Source of the DNA: Pacificimonas aurantium
GTDB lineage: Bacteria > Pseudomonadota > Alphaproteobacteria > Sphingomonadales > Sphingomonadaceae
Direction of reading: 5' to 3'
Assembly: GCF_020092905.1 (NCBI RefSeq)
Contig: NZ_JAGSGB010000001.1
Span: forward strand, 310,001 to 374,000
Length of the DNA: 64,000 nucleotides
In this document: piece by piece, positions 55,944-63,816 of the stretch
Layout of the letters: every line of letters begins with the position of its first letter
Position numbering within the stretch: the first letter of the stretch is position 1
Position numbers and translations under genes: made by a program
Notes under the pieces: generated by a model
What the model was told of the DNA's origin: nothing
The model's database searches: none
What the model saw: only the letters and a program-made list of their open reading frames with translations

Positions 55944-56110
55944 CGGCCACCTCCACCCGCGCGGGGCAGCGGCAGGTGACAGGACCGGCATTCGGCCGTG
56001 CCGCGTCCGAGCGACCATATCTGCCCGCCGCAGGTGGGGCAGCCGATGCCGGGCCGGTAGACGGGCAGCCCGCTGGCTCGAGACGGTGCGTTTGCCGCGG
56101 GCGCGTTCAT
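55940..56110 (-). CDS. 56-residue zinc-ribbon protein
   Basis: A short gene overlapping both neighbours by 4 bp. The protein has CPTCGGQIW and CRSCHLPLP, two CxxC knuckles about 20 residues apart, so it is expected to bind zinc. Such tiny ribbons in phage early operons may bind DNA, RNA or a host protein. The overlaps on both sides support real translation. Confidence 0.75.
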   Translation of the reverse strand: MNAPAANAPSRASGLPVYRPGIGCPTCGGQIWSLGRGTAECRSCHLPLPRAGGGGR

Positions 56111-56397
56111 TGCACGACCTTCACCAGCGAGCGCGGGATCTTGGTCGCGGACCGCGCCGCGCTGGCGGCCACGAGGATCTGCTCGGCGAGCTGGTCCGCC
56201 TCGTCGGGGGTGAGCTCCGCAAGGTGGAGGATGCCGTTCCCGGATTCGGGGTGGATGGTCCCCACGAGGAGGCCCGTGCCCCCACCCTCACGCGGGACGG
56301 GCGCGACGAACATGCCCGTCCGCTCCGGAATGACCTCGTCGTCGTAGCGCGTGACCGGCGCCTGAAGGACGGTGCCGCTGAAATATTCCTCGGCCAT
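56107..56397 (-). CDS. Phage early hypothetical protein
   Basis: A 96-residue protein starting MAEEYFSGTVLQAPVTRYDDEVIPERTG. It has no known family or membrane segment. It ends overlapping the zinc-ribbon ATG and starts one base into the Gam stop, so it belongs to the early operon. Longer frames through this region overlap gam and are not real. Confidence 0.78.
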   Translation of the reverse strand: MAEEYFSGTVLQAPVTRYDDEVIPERTGMFVAPVPREGGGTGLLVGTIHPESGNGILHLAELTPDEADQLAEQILVAASAARSATKIPRSLVKVVQ

Positions 56398-56963
56398 CAG
56401 GCGGCCTCCTTCTTCTCGGGAGCCGGGCCGGCGCGTGCCGGATCGGGATCGATGAAGAATTCGTCGTCCGCCTGCAGGTCGAAGCCGAGGACGCGGAGCT
56501 GCTCGCCCCGTGCCGTCTCTTCCGGGTCGCTGGCCTGCAGCCCCTTCAATAGGGCGGACTTGTCGAGCGACGTCTTCACGGTGAGAAAGGTGCGGAGGCC
56601 GGCGGCTTTCAGCTTTTCGACGGCGTCGGCGACCTTCAGCCCGCGGTGGACGACCCGCGCCGGGGTCTTGCGGTTGCCGATCTGGCAGCCGGCGAGGACT
56701 ACCGACCTCTTGCCGCCCGCCTCGGCCTTGCCCTGGACCGCCCACCAGGGCTGCAGCCGGTCGGTGATCTCCTTCAGCCGGTCGCGCTCCGGACCGAGCT
56801 GGGCATCGATGTCGGCGTCGATCTTCGCATGCGCATCGCGGCGCCCGGCCTCCAGCCGCGCAGCAACGGCGGTCCGCGACTTGAACTCCTCGAGGAGCGC
56901 TATCGCCTCCTCGCGCGAGCTGGCGGCGCTGACCGCCTTCGTCTTCTTTCTGGTCATGTTCAC
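56397..56963 (-). CDS. gam: Host-nuclease inhibitor Gam
   Basis: A 188-residue Mu Gam-family protein, Ku-like, which binds double-strand ends and blocks exonucleases. The central RLQPWWAVQGKAEAGGKRSVVLAGCQIGNRKTPARVV is characteristic. The C-terminus is acidic and proline-rich. It sits at the expected early-operon position before GemA and Mor. Confidence 0.92.
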   Translation of the reverse strand: MNMTRKKTKAVSAASSREEAIALLEEFKSRTAVAARLEAGRRDAHAKIDADIDAQLGPERDRLKEITDRLQPWWAVQGKAEAGGKRSVVLAGCQIGNRKTPARVVHRGLKVADAVEKLKAAGLRTFLTVKTSLDKSALLKGLQASDPEETARGEQLRVLGFDLQADDEFFIDPDPARAGPAPEKKEAA

Positions 56964-56992
56964 AGGTCCTTCCTTCGGGTTGAAACAGGGGT

Positions 56993-57226
56993 TCAGAGGC
57001 CAAGCGCGGCGAGGTCGCGCGCCATCCAGGCGATGAGGGCGAAGCCGAGAACGAGGCCCGCGCCGACGGCGAGATCGCCGAGAAGGCGCCAGCGCCGGCG
57101 CTGCCGCGGCGTGAGGGGCAAGAGACCGAGACGGGAGCGGAGGAGCGGCCCTCGCCGGGCCGTGCCGACCGGGACCGGCCGGACGAAGCGCGGCGAGCGG
57201 CGAAAGAGGGGGAGGAGGTCGTTCAC
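56993..57226 (-). CDS. Small single-TM phage protein
   Basis: A 77-residue protein with a basic N-terminal half and one membrane helix (LLGDLAVGAGLVLGFALIAWMA). It overlaps the upstream HTH gene by 4 bp. Function unknown. Confidence 0.65.
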   Translation of the reverse strand: MNDLLPLFRRSPRFVRPVPVGTARRGPLLRSRLGLLPLTPRQRRRWRLLGDLAVGAGLVLGFALIAWMARDLAALGL

Positions 57227-57609
57227 AGCTCGCCCTCCTCGGTCGCCGGGCGGTCGGTATTGTGCGGGCAGGACGGGCAGGCGCGGTCGTAGGCGTGGTG
57301 GAAGCTGTTGCGCGGCGCGGTCTTGCGGCGGCGATTGCGCATGCAGGCCCTCAGGCCGATTTCGTCGTTCCAGACCGGGCAGATGATGCGGTCGTCGGCG
57401 AAGGTCGCCAGTACCTTCCGCTCTATTTCGGCGAGGCTCGCCCCGTAGTTGTTGTAGACGGCGCGGTTCACGTAGCCGGCGCTGATGCCGAGGCGTCGGC
57501 CGGCCTCGTTCTGCGAGCTGCGCTCGACGGCGGCGGCGAGGATCCGGACCCAGCGAGGCGGATCCCCCTGCCAGGCACTGTCGAACCGGTCTCGGTCAAG
57601 TCCGGGCAT
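57223..57609 (-). CDS. Phage early protein with HTH and cysteine cluster
   Basis: A 128-residue protein. NEAGRRLGISAGYVNRAVYNNYG looks like a helix-turn-helix, and cysteines in CPVW, CMRN and CPSC could bind a metal. It overlaps neighbours by 4 and 14 bp in the early operon. The role is unknown but DNA binding is likely. Confidence 0.78.
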   Translation of the reverse strand: MPGLDRDRFDSAWQGDPPRWVRILAAAVERSSQNEAGRRLGISAGYVNRAVYNNYGASLAEIERKVLATFADDRIICPVWNDEIGLRACMRNRRRKTAPRNSFHHAYDRACPSCPHNTDRPATEEGEL

Positions 57610-58219
57610 GATGCTTTCCCTTCACGGCGGGAGGATTCGGAGAGATGTCGATGCGCTGACCGGTGTTCGGGTCGTCGAGGAACTTCGCGTTCGAGCCCTG
57701 GACCTTGTGCGTCACGGGCGTTTTCGGACCCGAGCGCACGACCAGGCGGTAGACCGTCCACGTCGCCGCGCTCGAAACGCCGCGACGGATGATCCTGACG
57801 TAGCCGGCGCGCAGCAGGTCGTTGACGAAGGTCTCGAAACTGCGCCGCGAGACGGTTGCAGCCATGACGATGTCGGGCAGCGAGAAGGTGCGCTGGACGC
57901 GGATCGCGCGCCATATTCGGTCGCGCTGCGTGGAGCCCGCGCGCAGGGCGCGGTGACCCTGTGCGGTACCGCGCAGGTCCTTGGGGCTGCCGGGCTTCAA
58001 GATATACCTCTTCGGGCGCGCGGAGACGGCTTCGACGGCGCCTGCCCGTTCGAGCAGGTATAGGCGCAGCGAGATGCCCTTTGGCGGCGCGCCAAGACGT
58101 ACGTGCAAATCCGCCACGGAGAGCGGCTGGTCGGCCCGCCGAAGCTCGTCGAGAAGCGGGCGCTGGATGTTGCCTTGCCCGCTGCGGGTGACGGGCCTGC
58201 GGATGCGGTAGCCGGGCAT
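57596..58219 (-). CDS. Phage early protein with two winged-helix-like segments
   Basis: A 207-residue basic protein. The two halves each look like a winged helix (RPLLDELRRADQPLSVADLHVRLGAPPKGISLRLYLLERAGAVEAV and RIWRAIRVQRTFSLPDIVMAATVSRRSFETFVNDLLRAGYV). It lies one base after the B ATPase gene. I do not recognise a named family; a regulatory role in the early operon is inferred. Confidence 0.78.
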   Translation of the reverse strand: MPGYRIRRPVTRSGQGNIQRPLLDELRRADQPLSVADLHVRLGAPPKGISLRLYLLERAGAVEAVSARPKRYILKPGSPKDLRGTAQGHRALRAGSTQRDRIWRAIRVQRTFSLPDIVMAATVSRRSFETFVNDLLRAGYVRIIRRGVSSAATWTVYRLVVRSGPKTPVTHKVQGSNAKFLDDPNTGQRIDISPNPPAVKGKHHART

Positions 58220-58220
58220 G

Positions 58221-58988
58221 TCATGCCGTCCGCCGGCGCGGCGCTTCGCCGATCAGGAGGCGGCGGTCGCCCCACAGCTTGCAGTCGACGGTCATTTCGC
58301 CGGCCTCGATGCCGAAGCGCTGCGCGGCCTCGAGATTGACCCGGATCCTCCGCGTCACGCCCCGCGTCTCGCGCCGGATATGCTCGACCAGGTCGTCGGC
58401 GACCTTGATCTTCTGGCAGTAGAGGTCGCGAAGCCGCCGGGCGTCCTCCGGACTGGCGGGCTGAGCGGGTGTGAACATGAGGATGCGGTTGTGAAACCGC
58501 TCCCACTGTTTGAGCTTGTGAGGCAGCGCCTCCTCGCCGATCAGCAGGATCGCGATTTCGGGCAGCTCCGACAGCGCGTCGTGAATGTCGCGCACGACTT
58601 CGACCGACTGCCGCTTCACCAGAAAATCAAATTCGTCGATGATGATCGGGCGGGGATAGGTGGTCATCTGTTCGACGATCGCTTCCAGCATCGCCGGGGC
58701 CGTACGCGGCGGCTTCGCGAGGCCGATCTCGACCGATAGCTCGCTGAGGAAGGTCTTTACCGTCCAGACCGAGCAGGCCTTCAGGTAGACAGCGTCGAGC
58801 TGCGCGGCGACGAAGGCGGAGGCGACGGTCTTGCCGTAGCCGGACTCGCCGTAGAAACAGCCCATGCGCGGGGAGTTCGAGCCCGCCTGCTGCAGGTCGA
58901 GAACGGTACTCAGCGCGAGGCTCATATTGGTGAGCTGGGCGACCCCCTGCCCTCCATTCGCCTCGACGCCCGGAATCGGTGTGGTCAT
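58221..58988 (-). CDS. Transposition protein B (AAA+ ATPase)
   Basis: A 255-residue MuB-type ATPase that binds target DNA and delivers it to the transposase. Walker A GESGYGKT is at 47-54, Walker B is PIIIDEFDFL, and sensor-like LLIGEEALPHKL follows. The ATG overlaps the transposase stop (ATGA) and a GAAAGGAAG site lies within the end of that gene. Confidence 0.93.
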   Translation of the reverse strand: MTTPIPGVEANGGQGVAQLTNMSLALSTVLDLQQAGSNSPRMGCFYGESGYGKTVASAFVAAQLDAVYLKACSVWTVKTFLSELSVEIGLAKPPRTAPAMLEAIVEQMTTYPRPIIIDEFDFLVKRQSVEVVRDIHDALSELPEIAILLIGEEALPHKLKQWERFHNRILMFTPAQPASPEDARRLRDLYCQKIKVADDLVEHIRRETRGVTRRIRVNLEAAQRFGIEAGEMTVDCKLWGDRRLLIGEAPRRRTA

Positions 58989-60577
58989 AGCTTGGCTTCC
59001 TTTCTGTCGGTGGAGGCGGCCGACGGGCCGAAGTGGGCCGTCAGCATTTTCTCGGCGCGGTATTCGCCGCCGGTGGCGTAGAGCCGGGCGCGCGCCAGCT
59101 CCGCCTGGTCGACCGTTTCGCCCCGCGCCGCGGCAGCGATGATCCGATCGGCGTCGCGCACTTTCTGTGCGGGCGTCAGCGGCCGCGGCGTTTCGGGTGC
59201 GGGCCGGCGAGCCGCGAGCAGCTCCTCGGCCTCGGGCGGCGCGGGCGGAAGTTCCTCGGCATCCGGCGGCGCGAAGGCGGGGTCGTAGGCGCGCGTCCTG
59301 GTCGGAAGGGTGCGGACGTTCTCCGCGCGCTCGATCTCCCGCCGCCGCAACTCGCTGACCGCGTCGTCGATCGAAAAGGTGCGGCCGATCTCTCGGATGC
59401 GGGCGGCTTCCCGGTTGCGATGGTCGGCGACGTGCCGGCGCGCGGCCTCGGCAAAGTCCTGTTCGCTGACACCCGCGCGCTCATGGTCGAGCGCGCGGCA
59501 GACGAAGCGGTCGTCCTCGTCGAAGATCAGCAGTTCACCCAGGTCGCGCTCGTCGCGGCGCACGGTGACGTCGCGGCCGAGGAAGGCGGCCAGCTCGGAA
59601 TGCCAGTAGCGGCCGCCCCGATACTCGACGCCGCGCTTTCCGACCGTGCGCGTTCCGACGAGGTCGGTGAGCGCGATCTGCAGCAGGGCGGCGTCGGGCG
59701 CGCGCCGCGGCAGGGACCGGCTGGTCCCCGCCTTCGCCAGCGGCGTCATCCGCAGAACCGAGTGGCGGCTGTGATGATAGGTGCCGTCGACCCAGGCGCT
59801 GAGCGTCTGCTGAAGCTCCTGGGGCGTCAGGCTGGCTTCGATCACCGCCCGGCCGGTCTCCTTCTTCGCGCGGCTGCGCAGGCGCTGAGCGTCGGCGACG
59901 GAGTGCCCCGTAAAGCCCGGCAGGATCGAGGCGCGCGAGCGCATGAAGGTGCCGAACAGCCGCTCGACGAACGGCTTCTTCTCGGGACTGCCGGGCGGGC
60001 AGATGATCTGCTCGATGTCGAGAAGCTTGAGCGCCGAGCGAACGGCCTTGTTGACGTAGCCCGAGCCGTTGTCGGTCGCGACCGCGTCGGGAAGGACTCC
60101 CCACGCCTCGATGGTGTCGATCAGCAGCTGGCGGACCGACAGGCCGGACTCGCTGTCGGCGACGATGAACCGCGCCATCCGTGAGTAGCGGTCGATCAGA
60201 CCGAGGATCGCAACGCGCCCCTCGGTCGTCATCACGTCGGCCTTGGTGGTGTCGAGTTCCCACACCTGGTGGGCGGAATCGACGCCGCCGTCGGCGCGGC
60301 CGAGGGCGAGGCGATATTTCGACTTGTAGAGATCGGGGTCGCGGCTGGACGCGTAGATCGCCGCCTTCTTGTCCTCCAGCCGGCGGATGAAGCGGCGCAG
60401 CTGCTGGATCGAGGGCGGATGCTCGAACTGGACCTGCAGAAGGTCGAGGATCCTCGGCGCAGACCAGCCATGTTTGAACAGGATCAGCTCGACGAAGTCG
60501 GCGACGTCGGGATTGCGCCCGAAATAGCCGGTGCCCTTCGGCCGACCGCGTTTCCGGCGGGGCTGACCGACTGTCAT
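58985..60577 (-). CDS. Transposase A (DDE integrase core, Mu-like)
   Basis: A 530-residue transposase for phage integration and replication. The N-terminus is a helix-turn-helix-rich region. The integrase core has Asp109 in WELDTTKADV, Asp169 in VATDNGSGY and Glu205 in KPFVERLFGT, a DD35E arrangement closer to the B3/D3112 type than to Mu A itself. A Mu-transposase C-terminal barrel follows (VGTRTVGKRGVEYRGGRYWHSEL). The ATG has GGAGGT before it and overlaps the Ner stop. Confidence 0.94.
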   Translation of the reverse strand: MTVGQPRRKRGRPKGTGYFGRNPDVADFVELILFKHGWSAPRILDLLQVQFEHPPSIQQLRRFIRRLEDKKAAIYASSRDPDLYKSKYRLALGRADGGVDSAHQVWELDTTKADVMTTEGRVAILGLIDRYSRMARFIVADSESGLSVRQLLIDTIEAWGVLPDAVATDNGSGYVNKAVRSALKLLDIEQIICPPGSPEKKPFVERLFGTFMRSRASILPGFTGHSVADAQRLRSRAKKETGRAVIEASLTPQELQQTLSAWVDGTYHHSRHSVLRMTPLAKAGTSRSLPRRAPDAALLQIALTDLVGTRTVGKRGVEYRGGRYWHSELAAFLGRDVTVRRDERDLGELLIFDEDDRFVCRALDHERAGVSEQDFAEAARRHVADHRNREAARIREIGRTFSIDDAVSELRRREIERAENVRTLPTRTRAYDPAFAPPDAEELPPAPPEAEELLAARRPAPETPRPLTPAQKVRDADRIIAAAARGETVDQAELARARLYATGGEYRAEKMLTAHFGPSAASTDRKEAKL

Positions 60578-60894
60578 GCCACCTCCGTACGGCTCGACGG
60601 CGCGTAGGAGCGGAAGCGGCGGCGCGGCCGGTAATTTTCGGGCGGTTGCGGCTGTTTGCGCGTTCCGTCCGAATTGTACCGCTCCGGCCACAGCGTGGCT
60701 GCCGGCGTTTCCAGGAATTGGGAAATCTTTAGCTCCGCCTCCGCATAAGGCTTGCGAAGGGCTGCCGAGACGGCGCCGGCGGGGAGACCCAGTCGGTGCG
60801 AAAGATCACCAAGTGTGATGCGCCGCTGGCGAATTGCCGCTACGATCAGCTCTGGATCACTTTGTCCGGTCGGAAAGGAGAAGGCATTTTCCAT
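60574..60894 (-). CDS. ner: Ner/Nlp-like HTH regulator
   Basis: A 106-residue protein with a Ner-like helix-turn-helix (ELIVAAIRQRRITLGDLSHRLGLPAGAVSAALRKPYAEAELKISQFL), followed by the typical PERYNSDGTRK. In Mu, Ner turns down early transcription and the repressor promoter. It is the first gene of the early operon and overlaps transposase A by 4 bp. Its ATG and the repressor ATG on the other strand share the palindrome CATG; no clear ribosome site precedes it. Confidence 0.85.
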   Translation of the reverse strand: MENAFSFPTGQSDPELIVAAIRQRRITLGDLSHRLGLPAGAVSAALRKPYAEAELKISQFLETPAATLWPERYNSDGTRKQPQPPENYRPRRRFRSYAPSSRTEVA

Positions 60895-61612
60895 GATTAG
60901 GGAAACTGTATTCTCTAAATCGGGAACTTCCGCAAGCGATTTTCCCGAAATCAGGAAAGACGCCCTGCGCGAATTCGGCGCGCGGCTGGACCGGACGATG
61001 ACGCTGGCCGGCGGAAAAAAGGCCGTGGCCGAGCGCACTGGAACAAGCCTAAGTGCTTTGTATCGTTACGCGAATGGCGAAGCGTCGCCGTCGGTCGTGC
61101 TGACGGCCGAGATCGCGGAAATGGGCGAAGTCGACCTTCACTGGCTGTTAACGGGTGCCGGTACGATGGAGGGAGACAGCGATCCCGAATCGGGGAAGTT
61201 TTTCCCAGTTCCGCGAATCGAACTAGAGGCCGCCGCCGGTGACGGGCGCGTCGTCGACCGTCCCGAGGTGATGGAAGAGCTCGCCTTTCGGGCGGACTGG
61301 CTGAGGTCGAAGTTCGGCGACCCGTCGAAGCTGGAAGTGCTGACGGTGCGCGGCGACAGTCAGGAGCCGCTGCTGCACGACGGCCAGATCATCATGATCC
61401 ACCGCGGCCTGACGGCGATCGACGAAGGGCTGTTCGTGGTCAGCATCGACGACATGCTGCTGATAAAGCGGCTGCAGCTCACCCGGCCCGGCCAGCTGCA
61501 GCTGAAGAGCGCCAACGAAAGCTACGACCCGATCGTCATCGACCTGAAGGCCGACGCCGACGCGTTCCGGATCATCGGAAAAGTGGTGTGGACCGCCCGC
61601 ACGCTGATTTAG
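60893..61612 (+). CDS. Phage c repressor (HTH plus S24 peptidase-like domain)
   Basis: A 239-residue LexA/CI-type repressor. The helix-turn-helix is GGKKAVAERTGTSLSALYRYANG near residues 43-65. The C-terminal S24 domain has the serine in VRGDSQEP and lysine in LLIKRL, with EAAAGDG as a likely Ala-Gly self-cleavage site, so RecA-stimulated induction is expected. AAAGGAGAAGG before ATG 60893 supports this start. Candidate operators lie inside its first 22 codons. Confidence 0.9.
   Translation: MIRETVFSKSGTSASDFPEIRKDALREFGARLDRTMTLAGGKKAVAERTGTSLSALYRYANGEASPSVVLTAEIAEMGEVDLHWLLTGAGTMEGDSDPESGKFFPVPRIELEAAAGDGRVVDRPEVMEELAFRADWLRSKFGDPSKLEVLTVRGDSQEPLLHDGQIIMIHRGLTAIDEGLFVVSIDDMLLIKRLQLTRPGQLQLKSANESYDPIVIDLKADADAFRIIGKVVWTARTLI
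60896..60959. promoter_or_regulatory. Cluster of GGGAA-type operator-like motifs
   Basis: Four related motifs lie within 64 bp: ATTAGGGAAAC (60896), AAATCGGGAACT (60917), the inverted TTTTCCCGAAAT (60940) and AATCAGGAAAG (60949). A further AATTGGGAAATC lies near 60716. Spacing and divergence suggest repressor or Ner binding sites between the two opposing transcripts. Confidence 0.45.
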
Positions 61613-61709
61613 CGCCGCTGAGGACGTTTCGGCGGCTTGAGGGGCCGGACTGCCGGAAAAGCCGCCCGCGTGTCCGTAACGGCCATTACCTTCGCGGGAA
61701 TCGCGCCTC

Positions 61710-62075
61710 GTGATGCTTCTTGCCGCAGCCCTGGCCTTCACCACCTGCACGGCGCCGATCGCGGCAAAGGATGGCGACGACCTTCTCTGCGGCGACCTCG
61801 ACCTCAGAATCGAGGGCGTGAACGCGCGCGAGCTGGCCGGTCATTGCCGCGGCCGCGCGCCCTGTCCGGCGATGAGCGGCGAGGAGGCCCGGCAGGTCCT
61901 CTACCGGCTGACGAGGGGCGGCTTCCGCTACCGCATCTCCTACCGCGACAGATATGACCGACCGGTCGTTCAGGTGCGGCTGGCGGACGGGCGCGATCTC
62001 GCCTGCGCCTTGATCGCGGAAGGCGCCGCGCTACGCTGGGATCGCTACTGGCCGGAGGGGAAACGGTGTGAGTGA
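61710..62075 (+). CDS. Secreted staphylococcal-nuclease-like protein
   Basis: A 121-residue exported protein with a short signal peptide (LLAAALAFTTCTAPIAAKD) and a fold resembling thermonucleases (LCGDLDLRIEGVNARELAGHCRGRAPCPA, then DLACALIAEGAALRWDRYWPEG). The standard GDT and DAPE motifs are altered, so activity is uncertain. Start is GTG 61710 or ATG 61713. It overlaps the next gene by 8 bp. Confidence 0.65.
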   Translation: MMLLAAALAFTTCTAPIAAKDGDDLLCGDLDLRIEGVNARELAGHCRGRAPCPAMSGEEARQVLYRLTRGGFRYRISYRDRYDRPVVQVRLADGRDLACALIAEGAALRWDRYWPEGKRCE

Positions 62076-62490
62076 GAACAAGACGTTCGGGCAACGATTG
62101 AAGGACGCCTATTTCGAGCCGGCGGACCGGGCCGGCATCAAGCCGAAGCCGGCTCCGGCCGATGAGGAGGGGGAGACTGTGCTTCCTCCGGCCGCGCCCG
62201 CCTTTCCCGTCGAACCGGACAAGCCGGGGGGGAATGCAAAGTTCATCGGCGGGGCGCTGATCGTCCTCGGGCTTGCCCTCGTCCTGTGGGCATTCTTTTC
62301 CCCGATCGGGGTACCGACCTCGGGGCGGTTCGGGATCGAGGAAACGGTGGTCAATCTGCAGCTGCTGAGCCGGACCTGGGCGCTGCGCCTGACCGGGCTG
62401 GCGCTCTTCCTGGCCGGGGTCCGGATCTGGATCTACGGCGCGGAGGCGGGGACTAGGGATCCATTAAAGGCTATCAATTCGGAACAGTGA
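62068..62490 (+). CDS. Small two-TM membrane protein
   Basis: A 140-residue protein with a proline-rich cytoplasmic tail (residues about 20-45) and two membrane helices (about 58-77 and 107-125). It begins with GTG and overlaps the nuclease-like gene, so the two are co-expressed. Unrecognised family; role in lysogeny or superinfection exclusion is possible but unproven. Confidence 0.7.
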   Translation: MSENKTFGQRLKDAYFEPADRAGIKPKPAPADEEGETVLPPAAPAFPVEPDKPGGNAKFIGGALIVLGLALVLWAFFSPIGVPTSGRFGIEETVVNLQLLSRTWALRLTGLALFLAGVRIWIYGAEAGTRDPLKAINSEQ

Positions 62491-62589
62491 CAGCAGTTCG
62501 TTGATATATTAGTCAGAGACCGCGCGGAAAATGAGGTAGCGAGCGCGCTCATCAAAGGCTATGCCACAAGCAATAGAGGAAGGCCTGAA

Positions 62590-62799
62590 ATGACCACGGC
62601 ACTGTCACCACTGGGTAGCAAACTGGCCGACCTGATCGACGGGGGTGCTGTGACACCTCATTCTGGTAACGGCATGGAATTCCCCACCGCTCGTCGGGTA
62701 TTGCCGGTTTACAATTCGAACCATACGTCTACCGACATCAAGAAATATCTTGTAGAGGTAGACGATGCCAAACTGGCACAACGTACTCGAGGAAATTGA
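62590..62799 (+). CDS. 69-residue protein upstream of the SppA-like gene
   Basis: A short protein starting MTTALSPLGSKLADLIDGGA and ending DDAKLAQRTRGN. GAGGAAGG lies at good spacing before the ATG. It overlaps the SppA-like gene by 35 bp, so the pair are probably translated together. Composition is AT-richer than the phage genes. No known family. Confidence 0.65.
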   Translation: MTTALSPLGSKLADLIDGGAVTPHSGNGMEFPTARRVLPVYNSNHTSTDIKKYLVEVDDAKLAQRTRGN

Positions 62800-63688
62800 G
62801 TATACTCGAACTGATCTAGTAAGCCGAGCGCAGGGCGCACTCGATCAGGTACGCCGGAAACATCTAAGCAACTTGGCCGAGCTAACCAGCCGGAACACGA
62901 TAGCTTACTACTCTTCGTTTTTGTCTAAGCCTAATGTCGATGGAATCGATATTACGGAAGACGATAAAAACGCTTTCATGACTTGTATTCATGAAATGGA
63001 CCGGTCTAGGGGTCTAGACTTGATCCTTCATACGCCGGGCGGATCAATCGCTGCGGCTGAATCGCTCGTTCAGTATCTTCGCGACATGTTCGGGAACAAT
63101 GTACGAGCGATCGTTCCTCAAATATCGATGTCAGCAGGAACCATGATTGCGCTTTCATGCAAGAGCGTACTCATGGGCAAGCAATCTTCCCTAGGCCCCA
63201 TCGACCCACACCTCGGCGGCATTCCAGCTGACGTGGTTGTAACGGAGTTTAAGCGAGCGCTGAAGGAGATTACAGATGACCCACGGCGCGCCCCCGTCTG
63301 GTCACCTATTTTAGGCCGATACACCCCTTCGTTTCTGACACAGTGTGAATATGCCGTGGAGTGGTCTAAGACGTTCGTTAAAGAGGCTCTCGAAATTAAC
63401 ATGCTTTCCAGTTTTGAGGATAAGTCGAGCCGGGCTTCATCTATAGTCGACAATCTGTCGAGCGCAGACCACCATAAAGGGCATGATCGTCACATTCACA
63501 TAGACAGACTACGTGACTTAGGCGTTACTGTTGAAGCACTCGAGGACAACCAGAAATTACAAGACTATGTTCTAACAGTGCATCACTGTTTTGTTCATAC
63601 CATGACAAATACCCCATGTATTAAGATCATCGAGAACCAAGACGGTCGAGCATTCGTGAGAAATTTGAGCCAATCTGACGTAGTCTGA
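62765..63688 (+). CDS. SppA/ClpP-fold serine protease-like protein (SDH_sah family)
   Basis: A 307-residue protein of the serine dehydrogenase proteinase (SDH_sah)/SppA family. LILHTPGGSIAAAESLVQYL is the oxyanion strand, the nucleophile serine is in QISMSAGTMIALSC and MGKQSSLGPIDPH follows. There is no signal peptide, so it works in the cytoplasm. It is AT-rich compared with the phage genes, belongs with the upstream 69-residue gene, and lies between the repressor side and the protease operon. A cargo or defence role is inferred; it is not the phage capsid protease, which follows. Confidence 0.85.
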   Translation: MPNWHNVLEEIEYTRTDLVSRAQGALDQVRRKHLSNLAELTSRNTIAYYSSFLSKPNVDGIDITEDDKNAFMTCIHEMDRSRGLDLILHTPGGSIAAAESLVQYLRDMFGNNVRAIVPQISMSAGTMIALSCKSVLMGKQSSLGPIDPHLGGIPADVVVTEFKRALKEITDDPRRAPVWSPILGRYTPSFLTQCEYAVEWSKTFVKEALEINMLSSFEDKSSRASSIVDNLSSADHHKGHDRHIHIDRLRDLGVTVEALEDNQKLQDYVLTVHHCFVHTMTNTPCIKIIENQDGRAFVRNLSQSDVV

Positions 63689-63762
63689 CTGAGGCGCACC
63701 TTCTTCTTCAGGTCTGCGAAGGGCCGAGTGGTATGAAGGTGATAATTTCAAATGTTTGCTTC

Positions 63763-63782
63763 CCCGTCCCCTAGCGGACGGG
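63763..63782 (+). promoter_or_regulatory. Candidate late-promoter dyad element, copy 2
   Basis: CCCGTCCCCTAGCGGACGGG, 34 bp before the protease start, with 7-bp arms. It matches the element at 53486-53505 at 18 of 20 positions in the same direction relative to transcription. In Mu a C-dependent late promoter (PI) lies before gene I, the homologue of the gene downstream here. Confidence 0.55.
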
Positions 63783-63816
63783 GAGTGGCCGCTCCTAGCG
63801 CCCCTATGACCGGGGC

